Source: CAMCYM01 sp041191165
GTDB taxonomy: Bacteria; Bacteroidota; Bacteroidia; Flavobacteriales_D; Sanyastnellaceae
DNA: 7,386 nucleotides
Assembly (NCBI GenBank): GCA_041191165.1
Contig: JBEEPJ010000095.1
Span: 1 to 7,386, forward strand
Direction of reading: 5' to 3'
The notes below the pieces were generated by a model. The model worked only from the letters and a program-made list of their open reading frames with translations, did no database searches and was not told the DNA's origin. Of this stretch, positions 1 to 6,018 are shown one piece after another. The first letter of the stretch is position 1; every line of letters begins with the position of its first letter. The position numbers and the translations under genes were made by a program.

Positions 1-90
1 TCCTACCTGAAAGGACTCATTCTGGGAATCGACTAGAAAGACGTACACCCCTCGATGGACGAGGTCCTTCCTGCCTCCTATTGCGGGAAT
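1..90. other. Left edge, no identifiable gene
   Basis: Two short open stretches reach the window edge. On the plus strand, frame 1 reads SYLKGLILGID and then a TAG stop at 34-36, which could be the last residues of a gene converging on pdxH. On the minus strand, the frame directly after the pdxH stop stays open to the edge (it contains VHRGVYVFLVDSQNE) but has no ATG, only a GTG at 46-48. Neither is long enough to identify. A 5-bp inverted repeat (CCTCG/CGAGG, 51-65) has no T-run beside it, so I do not call it a terminator. Confidence 0.25.
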
Positions 91-750
91 TCACGGAGAG
101 AGTCTGACCGCTGACCAACCGCCCGTAGCGTCGATTCGATACTGCCAACGGTCGTGCAAACGACTGGGTCTTCCTTGCCAAAACTCCACTTCAGACCAAC
201 GGAGCTGGTAGCCTCCCCAATGCGGAGGTCTGGGAATGACACCGTTGGAATTTTCAAATTTTTGAATCCAGGATTTTCGACGGGCATCCCAATCCACAAC
301 ATCTGGCAAGATTTCGCTCTGCATCGACATCCAGGCACCGAGCTGACTGTCCACCGGTCTGCTGGCAAAGTAGCGGTCACTCTCTTCTGGGGACAACCGC
401 TCTACCGTGCCCCGGATGCGCACCTGCCGCTCCAATCCTTTCCAGAAAAAGGTAGCGCCAGCACGGGGACAGGCTTCCAGGTTCCTCCCCTTTTCGGACA
501 GATAGTTGGTGAAAAAGTTCACCCCCTCACGTTCAATGCCGCGGGCAAGCACTACCCTGCCCACGGGAAAGCCCGCATCGTCCAACGTAGATAACACCAT
601 CGCTTGGTAGTCGTCCCCCTCTTGCTGGGCAGCATCCTCCAACCACAACGCCAGCAATTCCGACGGGTGCTCCGTCAGATGCGCTCTGCTGAGTTGATCC
701 TTCGCATAGTCTTTTCTTCCAGAGGCCAGTTGGGAAATCAAGTTATTCAT
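91..750 (-). CDS. pdxH: Pyridoxamine 5'-phosphate oxidase (PNPOx)
   Basis: This cytoplasmic FMN enzyme oxidises pyridoxine or pyridoxamine 5'-phosphate to pyridoxal 5'-phosphate, the last step of vitamin B6 synthesis and salvage. At 219 residues it has the normal family length. Family landmarks are in order: the FMN-binding block RVVLARG (65-71) followed by FFTNYLSEKG (79-88), FFWKGLERQVRIRG (101-114), the substrate and FMN segment SRPVDSQLGAW (130-140), and the C-terminal dimerisation domain with WGGYQL (178-183), EFWQGRPSRLHDR (189-201) and a terminal RLSP. Each block matches the E. coli enzyme as I remember it. I chose the ATG at 748-750. The frame continues upstream to a TTG at 793-795, but the extra 15 residues lie outside the family. 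No Shine-Dalgarno sequence is visible. It is divergent from the small gene at 842 across about 90 bases. Confidence 0.95.
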   Translation of the reverse strand: MNNLISQLASGRKDYAKDQLSRAHLTEHPSELLALWLEDAAQQEGDDYQAMVLSTLDDAGFPVGRVVLARGIEREGVNFFTNYLSEKGRNLEACPRAGATFFWKGLERQVRIRGTVERLSPEESDRYFASRPVDSQLGAWMSMQSEILPDVVDWDARRKSWIQKFENSNGVIPRPPHWGGYQLRWSEVEFWQGRPSRLHDRWQYRIDATGGWSAVRLSP

Positions 751-841
751 GATCAAGAAATAAGGTCTGACGAACTCCACTCCATTTCGCAACAAAAAAA
801 CACCAATTGCGTAACCGCGCTTGAACCGTAAATCAAAGGTG

Positions 842-1066
842 ATGAGAAACTTGATTGTGAGCTACAAGCGCCTACCTGAGCAAATCCGGGAAACCCTTCA
901 AAAAATGTATCCCAACGGATACGAAGATGAAGCGTTTGAATTTGAGATTCCTCAGAAAAAAATGATCTGCAAGGCCATCCGGGTTTCAATTGAAGGCGTG
1001 AACTACGTCATCAAATTGGACCAATGGCACAAGCACACCGACTACTTGTTGGACGAGGATTGGTGA
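842..1066 (+). CDS. Small conserved-looking protein of unknown function
   Basis: A 74-residue acidic-to-neutral protein starting MRNLIVSYKRLPEQ and ending LLDEDW. It has no signal peptide, membrane segment or cysteine pair, so it is probably cytoplasmic. The pattern of a short beta strand (NLIVSYKRL), an amphipathic helix (PEQIRETLQKMYPNGYEDE), then beta strands (FEFEIP, MICKAIRVSI, VNYVIKLD) suggests one compact alpha/beta domain. From memory, small Bacteroidota proteins of this form (NLIVSY...YP.GYED...YLIKLD) are widespread and unnamed. The frame is also open from TTG 821 and GTG 839. ATG 842 is preferred because the recognisable fold begins there, although AAAGG lies only 2 bases upstream. 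It converges with the PhoD-like gene, leaving a 20-base gap. Function unknown. Confidence 0.7.
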   Translation: MRNLIVSYKRLPEQIRETLQKMYPNGYEDEAFEFEIPQKKMICKAIRVSIEGVNYVIKLDQWHKHTDYLLDEDW

Positions 1067-1086
1067 TCTGACTCCGCCATCGTCTA

Positions 1087-2469
1087 TCACAGGGAAGTCG
1101 CCGAGATCGACTTTTCCCAAAGCACAGCCCCATTCACATCGTGAATGCGAATGCGCATGGAACGGTCCTTGCGCGGACCGGAAAACTCCAGGGTGGCATA
1201 GTTCCGCTCACCGACCATGGTTTCCGGAACCCGCAGGGTGTTAGGCTCGTCGGTGTGATCGTATGCTGAGCTGGTCAACGGACTAGCCGTCAGGTCATAA
1301 AGCCACCTGCCGTTGGGGAGCTGCAGCGCGGTCAACTCGGAGTTGTGGCGGTCGCCTGTGATGAAAACCACGCCTTTGATTCCCTCCGCTTCGATGCGAT
1401 CCAGGAGCGCTTTTCGCTCCGCTGGAAACTGTGCAAAATTCTCATAAATGGCTGCGTCGGAAAGCATTTGACCTCCGATGGCAACCAATTTAAAAGGTGC
1501 CCGGCTGTTCTTCAAAGATGCAATTAGCCAGTCCATCTGCTCCTCCCCCAAGATTTGGGGAGACAGGGTCTTCACATCGTGGTTGATCCGAAACGTTCGA
1601 TTGTCCAGCAGGAAGAAATCGATGTCGTTGAATCGATATTGGGTGGCGATTCCCTCCGCAGCACCTGGGATGCCGTAGCTGGGATTGAACCAAAAAGACT
1701 CAAATGCAGTCTGCGCCCAATCCCGATGAATCCAAGATCCATCGCAGTCATTGGGCCCAAAGTCATGATCATCCCACACCGCGATGTGCGGGCAGGAAGT
1801 GAGAAGGTTTTGCAACTCGGGCAAGGAACGCATGTGCCCGTAACGGTGGCCATAGGCGGACAAACTGCCGAAATCTACTTCCCTCAAGTAAACATTGTCC
1901 CCGAGCCACAACATCAAGTCCGCGTTTTCAGCGGCCATGGTCTCAAAGATCTGATACTCCCCACCATACGCTTTGCCCGGTCGGTCATAGGCCGTTTCAT
2001 TGACGTAGGCACAACTCCCAGTCATCAGTTTGAAGGGGGGAGGATCCATGCGAAAATCCCACAGGACTTGGGTTTCGAAAAACAACGTGTCGCACACCGG
2101 TTCACCCGCGGAATGCAGGATCGCCCAATAAGCGGTTCCCGGTTCGAGCTGGGGGATCTCGATGTGCAAGGTGTTGAATCGATGGGGATCGCTCGTAACG
2201 GAGAGCGCGCCGAGGGACGGGCCTTTCGAAGCTCCATATACCACCTCGTACTCCGTTGGGCCAGAAACAGATTGGGCCCAAATTCTCGCTGACCGCAATT
2301 CGGTGGGCCCCAACATAGGCGAAGCGGTGAGTGGGACGGGACGGTTGGCCCCTTGCGCAGGGTAAGATTGAGGACCGTGTATCCTGCAACCCGAGAGCAG
2401 GACCACTCCCATGGCGATGAGCCACCCAGAAGGGGTGAAAAATCTGCTTCGGTTCTCGATGTCGTTCAT
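1087..2469 (-). CDS. PhoD-like metallophosphatase lipoprotein
   Basis: Probable phosphodiesterase/alkaline phosphatase D family protein (PhoD-like), which would release phosphate from organic phosphoesters in the periplasm. From the chosen start it is 460 residues. A hydrophobic stretch ends in the lipobox LLSGC (Cys28), so it should be a lipoprotein. The residues after the cysteine (RIHGPQS) are not acidic, which argues against the acidic surface-export signal known in Bacteroidota. Residues about 45-135 form the Ig-like PhoD N-terminal domain. The catalytic domain shows GSC (151-153; this Cys is an iron ligand in Bacillus PhoD), GDNVYL (190-195), WDDHDFGPND (232-241), DNRTF (289-293) and GDRHNSE (372-378), the expected metal-ligand motifs. 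An in-frame ATG at 2494-2496 would add nine residues before a signal already long enough. The exact substrate is not readable. The terminator just upstream separates it from the cargo gene, and I found no clear promoter. Confidence 0.88.
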   Translation of the reverse strand: MNDIENRSRFFTPSGWLIAMGVVLLSGCRIHGPQSYPAQGANRPVPLTASPMLGPTELRSARIWAQSVSGPTEYEVVYGASKGPSLGALSVTSDPHRFNTLHIEIPQLEPGTAYWAILHSAGEPVCDTLFFETQVLWDFRMDPPPFKLMTGSCAYVNETAYDRPGKAYGGEYQIFETMAAENADLMLWLGDNVYLREVDFGSLSAYGHRYGHMRSLPELQNLLTSCPHIAVWDDHDFGPNDCDGSWIHRDWAQTAFESFWFNPSYGIPGAAEGIATQYRFNDIDFFLLDNRTFRINHDVKTLSPQILGEEQMDWLIASLKNSRAPFKLVAIGGQMLSDAAIYENFAQFPAERKALLDRIEAEGIKGVVFITGDRHNSELTALQLPNGRWLYDLTASPLTSSAYDHTDEPNTLRVPETMVGERNYATLEFSGPRKDRSMRIRIHDVNGAVLWEKSISATSL

Positions 2470-2514
2470 GTTGCGAATTTCGCGGGTGCAGTTCATTGGA
2501 TACTTACCGGATGC

Positions 2515-2547
2515 AAAAAAAAAGAGGAACCCGAAGGTTCCTCTTTT
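2515..2547 (-). terminator. Intrinsic terminator with UUCG tetraloop
   Basis: A perfect 12-bp inverted repeat pairs 2520-2531 with 2536-2547 around a 4-base loop (2532-2535). Read on the minus strand, the RNA is AAAAGAGGAACC, loop UUCG, then GGUUCCUCUUUU, followed by a run of nine U (A-run 2515-2523 on the plus strand). The closing C(UUCG)G is the extra-stable tetraloop. It starts 42 bases past the stop codon of the T9SS-cargo gene (2590) and therefore ends that transcript. It also lies just upstream of the PhoD-like gene, which must have its own promoter or rely on read-through. On the plus strand the 3' side is only TTTT then G, so it is mainly one-directional. Confidence 0.93.
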
Positions 2548-2589
2548 GTGATGTTCAGCTGAACAGAGAATCGTCAGAAACGAGCCCTA

Positions 2590-3561
2590 TTAGCGGGTTA
2601 CAACAATGTTACGAGCATCCGAGAAGTTCTTGTGCTTCACAGATACCGTGTAGTTTCCAGCAGCCAAACCATGCTCAACAACGATGCGGTTTCCACCGAC
2701 GATGTTCTCCTGAGCGATTTCGCGGGCCAGAACCACCTTTCCAGACATGTCCGTAGCTTCGAGAACGATGTTCTCACCGCCCAACATCAACTCGCGGTCG
2801 AACTTCAGGCTGAAGGTCGTTTCGAACACGGGGTTGGGGAATACGCTCCACTCGGTGGTGGCATCTACGTTGGTCAAGCCAGCGGAAGGACCGTTGTTGC
2901 TCTGACCTGCGCAAGAGCCATCATTGTAGGTGGCAGCGGGGTTGAAGTTGGCAGCGGTAGCATTGGTGCAACCGAAGACCTGAGCGTTCGTCGTGGTGAA
3001 CGTCAAGTCATAGGCGCGCCATGCAGCACCTTCTGCGTCCCATCCCTGGAGGTTCAGAACGCCGGTAGCGGTACCCGTGGTCGTCAATTGCATCAACAGA
3101 ACGCGGTTGCCAGCTTCTGCTACAGCTTGAACGTCCGTAGGAACCACGAACCAAGCACCATCGGTGACGGTCAACTCGCTTCCGTTGAGGAAGTTGTTGT
3201 AATCGATACCCACGGTCCAGAGGTTGTTGTTGGTGCTGCTCTCAGCGCCGATGGTCACCCAAGAGTCGTAAGCCAAAGATCCGTCCAATGCGACGATGTT
3301 CTCGTTCACATCCAAGGAGGAGAAGCTTCCGTATTGGTGTTGGAAAAAGTTCGTCGTGGTCGCAATGCTGAGCACGTGCGATCCGTCGGCGAATACAGCG
3401 TGGAGTGAGTGCTCAGATGAAGGAAGCACGGCGTAAACGCGGTACGTGTTTCCTGCAACTTGGCCGCCGTTGTTTACGGCTTCGACGACCAGCTCAACGT
3501 TGCTGGCGCTTGCTCCAAATCCGAGGAACAAGGCAGCTGCCAGTGTGAAAAGGTTCTTCAT
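2590..3561 (-). CDS. Secreted protein with T9SS type A sorting domain
   Basis: A 323-residue exported protein. Residues 1-19 are a Sec signal peptide (MKNLF, then a hydrophobic core ending GASAS). Residues about 21-190 form a beta-rich domain of unknown function with aromatic patches (NTYRVYAVLP, YDSWVTIG, NNLWTVGIDY, LNLQGWDAEG). Residues 197-217 are a short module that starts GCTNATAANFNP and ends YNDGSC, its two cysteines probably joined by a disulphide and its Asp/Asn residues perhaps binding calcium. After a Gly/Asn/Ser linker, residues about 239-323 are the C-terminal sorting domain (WSVFPNPV, then DMSGKVV, then LAAGNYTVSVKHK and a final VVTR), which directs passage through the type IX system to the surface or medium. 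It has its own promoter and terminator, so it is probably monocistronic. No catalytic motif is visible; a surface or structural role is possible but unproven. Confidence 0.87.
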   Translation of the reverse strand: MKNLFTLAAALFLGFGASASNVELVVEAVNNGGQVAGNTYRVYAVLPSSEHSLHAVFADGSHVLSIATTTNFFQHQYGSFSSLDVNENIVALDGSLAYDSWVTIGAESSTNNNLWTVGIDYNNFLNGSELTVTDGAWFVVPTDVQAVAEAGNRVLLMQLTTTGTATGVLNLQGWDAEGAAWRAYDLTFTTTNAQVFGCTNATAANFNPAATYNDGSCAGQSNNGPSAGLTNVDATTEWSVFPNPVFETTFSLKFDRELMLGGENIVLEATDMSGKVVLAREIAQENIVGGNRIVVEHGLAAGNYTVSVKHKNFSDARNIVVTR

Positions 3562-3611
3562 GATGGTGTTGTTTGATGTTTCTGATTAAACTCTGTTTGA
3601 ACATACGCCGA

Positions 3612-3643
3612 TAAAGATAATACGCTTCGATCGAAATTCCCAA
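3612..3643 (-). promoter_or_regulatory. Candidate Bacteroidota promoter for the T9SS-cargo gene
   Basis: On the minus strand a TTG (3641-3643) is followed after 21 bases by TATCTTTA (3612-3619), one mismatch from the Bacteroidota -7 element TAnnTTTG. The spacing fits the known -33/-7 arrangement. Transcription would start near 3605, giving an untranslated leader of about 45 bases. The flanking sequence is AT-rich. The assignment rests on motif and spacing only. Confidence 0.45.
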
Positions 3644-3915
3644 GAATTCTTCATCGAAGTTAACAAAAAATTCATAGACGGATGTAGATATCCATCCGAC
3701 CAGTCACCTGAAGCAACCTCCCAATACAATACGGAGCCTCCGACTGTGGGAGCGATAAGCGCCCGGAGGAATTCCGTAACATGCGTCAGAAGTGGGGTGA
3801 ACGGGTTCAATGGAAGTGGTGGTTTGGTCTGCTCAATATAGCCAACAATTCCAAGGTTCACAAGCCCCCGTCAACAGTTGTTCACCGAAGCGCTGTGAAT
3901 AGCGTCGAAGGGTCC

Positions 3916-3944
3916 TTGCCTAAGGCTGGGCCTGCCTAAATTCG
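3916..3944 (+). promoter_or_regulatory. Candidate promoter immediately before paaZ
   Basis: TTG (3916-3918), an 18-base spacer, then TAAATTCG (3937-3944), one mismatch from TAnnTTTG. The -7 element ends only four bases before the paaZ ATG at 3949, so a start about five bases downstream would produce a leaderless or nearly leaderless mRNA. That fits the absence of any Shine-Dalgarno sequence before this ATG. The motif is short and could be chance in this sequence. Confidence 0.3.
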
Positions 3945-3948
3945 CAGC

Positions 3949-6018
3949 ATGACGCTTTCCGCCCCCCCCCCTCGCCCACTCCTACATTATATAGGAGGAG
4001 AATGGGTCCAATCTCCCGACACCCAGGCCACCGAACTCCTGGACGCATCGACGGGTGCCCCGGTGGCCTTTGCCTCTACGGCTGGTGTGGATTTGGCCTG
4101 CCTGTTCCAACATGCGAGAGAAGTGGGAAATCCCGCGCTTCGGAAACTGACTTTTCAGGAACGCGGACGCAGGCTCAAGGCACTGGCCCTCTACCTTCAG
4201 GCCCGGAAGGAAGAATTTTATGAAGCGAGTTGGGCCACCGGCGCCACGCGGACAGATGCCTGGATCGACATCGAGGGCGGAATCGGAAATCTCTTCAGCT
4301 ATGCGAGCCTGCGGCGCAAGTTTCCCGATGCGCCCTTCGCTTGGGAAGGAGAGCCCATCCCGCTGGGAAAGGCCGGCACTTTCTCGGGACATCACCTGCT
4401 GGTGCCCAAGGAGGGCGTGGCCGTACATATTAATGCATTCAATTTTCCGGTCTGGGGAATGCTTGAAAAGGTCGCGGTGAATTGGCTGGCTGGCGTGCCC
4501 GCCATCGTCAAACCCGCTACCGCCACGAGCTATCTCACAGAAGGGGTCGCCCGGGCCATCATCGAGAGCGGTATCCTTCCGGAGGGGGCACTGCAGTGGA
4601 TTTGCGGAAATGCGCGCGACTTGTTGGACCATGTGGATGAAAGGGATGTGGTGACCTTCACGGGTAGCGCCGCTACGGGCAGGGCTTTGCGCAACCACCC
4701 GCACATTCTCTCAGGTTCGGTCCCTTTCAATATGGAAGCGGACAGCCTCAATGCGGCAGTCCTGGGAACCCATGTGCAAGTGGGCGATGCGGAGTTTGAC
4801 CTTTTCGTCAAAGAGCTGCGTCGTGAAATCACCATCAAATCCGGCCAAAAATGCACCGCGGTCCGGCGGGCGATGGTGCCGCATCATCTCATAGATGCTG
4901 TACAGTCCGCACTTGTAGCAGCACTCGAACAGACGGTGGTGGGCGATCCCCGCAAGGAAGGGGTGCGGATGGGGGCGCTGGTCAGTACCGCCCATCGCGC
5001 AGAGGTCGAAGCCCAGATTCAGCGCTTGGCGGGGGAGGCGAATTGGAGTTACCGCGCGCCCGAGCGATTCGAGGCGGACGTACCGGAGGCAGGCGCGTTC
5101 ATGGCGCCTCAGCTCTTCCGGGTGGACGACCCGTTTGCCGCCAGTGCTTGCCACGAAGTGGAGGCCTTCGGGCCGGTCTGCACCCTGATGCCCTACCGTG
5201 AGACGGAGGAGGCCATCGAATTGGCCAAGCGGGGCCGGGGTTCCTTGGTGTGCTCGATCACGAGCCATGACGCGCAAGAGGTCGTGCGTTTTGTGCACGG
5301 TGCTGCCTCGATGCACGGGCGCATCTTGGTGCTGGACCGGGATTGCGCGCGGGAGTCGACGGGCCATGGCTCTCCCCTCCCCTCGCTCGTGCATGGAGGC
5401 CCCGGGCGGGCGGGCGGCGGCGAGGAAATGGGGGGCATGCGCGGGGTGAAACATTATATGCAACGGACTGCCATTCAAGGATCTCCGACCGTTTTAGGCC
5501 AAATCCTGCACCAATACCAACCCGGTGGCGCCCGTCCCGAATCTCAGGTCCATCTGTTCCGCAAGGAGTTTGAAGACCTGGTCATCGGCGAGACCATCAC
5601 CACCCACCGACACACCGTCACAGAAGCCGATATCGTGAACTTCGCCAATGTCAGCGGGGATCATTTTTACGCCCACGTGGACGAGACCTCCCTTGAGGGA
5701 ACGTTATTCGAGCGCCGCGTGGCGCACGGTTATTACATCCTGAGCAAGGCGGCGGGCATGTTCGTGGATCCCCGCAAAGGCCCGGTTCTGCTCAACTACG
5801 GCATCGAAGAAGCGCGCTTCACCAAGCCCGTTTACCCGGGCATGACCATCGGCGTCCAGCTGACCGTCAAGGAGAAAATCACCCAAGAGCAGCGCGATGA
5901 ACAGGACGTTCCGAAAGGCATCGTCAAGTTCTATGTGGACGTCACGGACGAAACCGGCGAATCCGTCGCCGTGGCCACCATCCTCACCATGGTGCGCATG
6001 CGCCACCCCGTCGCATGA
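3949..6018 (+). CDS. paaZ: Bifunctional PaaZ: oxepin-CoA hydrolase / semialdehyde dehydrogenase
   Basis: Cytoplasmic ring-opening enzyme of aerobic phenylacetyl-CoA degradation. Its hydratase domain opens oxepin-CoA and its NADP-dependent dehydrogenase domain oxidises the resulting aldehyde to 3-oxo-5,6-dehydrosuberyl-CoA. At 689 residues it matches E. coli PaaZ (681). Residues 1-about 520 are the aldehyde dehydrogenase: YIGGEWV (14-20), INAFNFPVWG (161-170), VKPATATSY (187-195), FTGSAATG (237-244), general base Glu263 in NMEADSLN, catalytic Cys302 in GQKCTAVRR, and the PaaZ-type block ESTGHGSPLPSLVHGGPGRAGG (part, 469-490). Residues about 530-689 are the MaoC-like hydratase with Asp571 and His576 in SGDHFYAH. 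All catalytic residues are present. Codons 5-8 contain a C10 tract. The stop overlaps the next start (ATGA). No other paa gene is visible, so the pathway here is inferred from this gene alone; a related CoA-ester substrate is possible. Confidence 0.94.
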   Translation: MTLSAPPPRPLLHYIGGEWVQSPDTQATELLDASTGAPVAFASTAGVDLACLFQHAREVGNPALRKLTFQERGRRLKALALYLQARKEEFYEASWATGATRTDAWIDIEGGIGNLFSYASLRRKFPDAPFAWEGEPIPLGKAGTFSGHHLLVPKEGVAVHINAFNFPVWGMLEKVAVNWLAGVPAIVKPATATSYLTEGVARAIIESGILPEGALQWICGNARDLLDHVDERDVVTFTGSAATGRALRNHPHILSGSVPFNMEADSLNAAVLGTHVQVGDAEFDLFVKELRREITIKSGQKCTAVRRAMVPHHLIDAVQSALVAALEQTVVGDPRKEGVRMGALVSTAHRAEVEAQIQRLAGEANWSYRAPERFEADVPEAGAFMAPQLFRVDDPFAASACHEVEAFGPVCTLMPYRETEEAIELAKRGRGSLVCSITSHDAQEVVRFVHGAASMHGRILVLDRDCARESTGHGSPLPSLVHGGPGRAGGGEEMGGMRGVKHYMQRTAIQGSPTVLGQILHQYQPGGARPESQVHLFRKEFEDLVIGETITTHRHTVTEADIVNFANVSGDHFYAHVDETSLEGTLFERRVAHGYYILSKAAGMFVDPRKGPVLLNYGIEEARFTKPVYPGMTIGVQLTVKEKITQEQRDEQDVPKGIVKFYVDVTDETGESVAVATILTMVRMRHPVA
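3962..3971 (+). repeat. C10 homopolymer at codons 5-8 of paaZ
   Basis: Ten consecutive C encode part of SAPPPRP just after the start codon. With ten C the frame is intact. With nine C the frame meets TAG at 3992-3994 after 14 codons; with eleven it meets TGA at 4221-4223. Tracts of this length are classic slippage sites and also common sequencing-error sites. Confidence 0.9.

Larger units (their letters stand above)
3562..3948. other. 387-base intergenic region between divergent genes
   Basis: This stretch separates the leftward T9SS-cargo gene from rightward paaZ. It holds the two promoter candidates listed separately. It also has two small inverted repeats: CGGATG/CATCCG at 3679-3684 and 3693-3698 (8-base loop), and CCTCCG/CGGAGG at 3737-3742 and 3764-3769 enclosing a short GCG/CGC inner pairing. 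Neither has a following T-run, so they are not terminators. A 52-codon plus-strand frame (ATG 3781 to TAA 3937-3939, GGAGG 12 bases upstream) and a 91-codon minus-strand frame (3586-3861) are open, but their translations show no domain, signal or family resemblance. I treat both as chance. Confidence 0.5.

Noticed and set aside
51..65. Inverted repeat CCTCG/CGAGG after pdxH as terminator
   Set aside because: The stem is only five base pairs and there is no U-run on either strand.
1092..1118. Hairpin GGGAAGTCG / CGACTTTTCCC with a 2-base bulge, possible terminator for the small gene at 842
   Set aside because: The U-run is only four and sits inside the stem, the hairpin lies within the PhoD-like coding end, and stability looks modest.
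1555..2292. Plus-strand 245-codon frame opposite the PhoD-like gene
   Set aside because: It is a shadow of the well-supported minus-strand gene, with no motifs of its own.
3586..3861. Minus-strand open frame of 91 codons upstream of the T9SS-cargo gene
   Set aside because: It overlaps the likely promoter of that gene, and its translation shows no domain, signal or family resemblance.
3781..3939. Plus-strand 52-codon frame with GGAGG 12 bases upstream
   Set aside because: The spacing is long, the product is unrecognisable, and its end coincides with the putative paaZ -7 box. Kept only as a note in the intergenic entry.
3991..4223. Near-perfect Shine-Dalgarno AGGAGGAGA before an ATG at 4002
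   Set aside because: These bases encode the conserved IGGEW of the aldehyde dehydrogenase; the ATG opens a different frame that gives an unrecognisable 73-residue peptide.
4711..5478. Minus-strand 255-codon frame opposite paaZ
   Set aside because: It is a shadow of paaZ, with His/Arg/Pro-rich composition and no recognisable domain.
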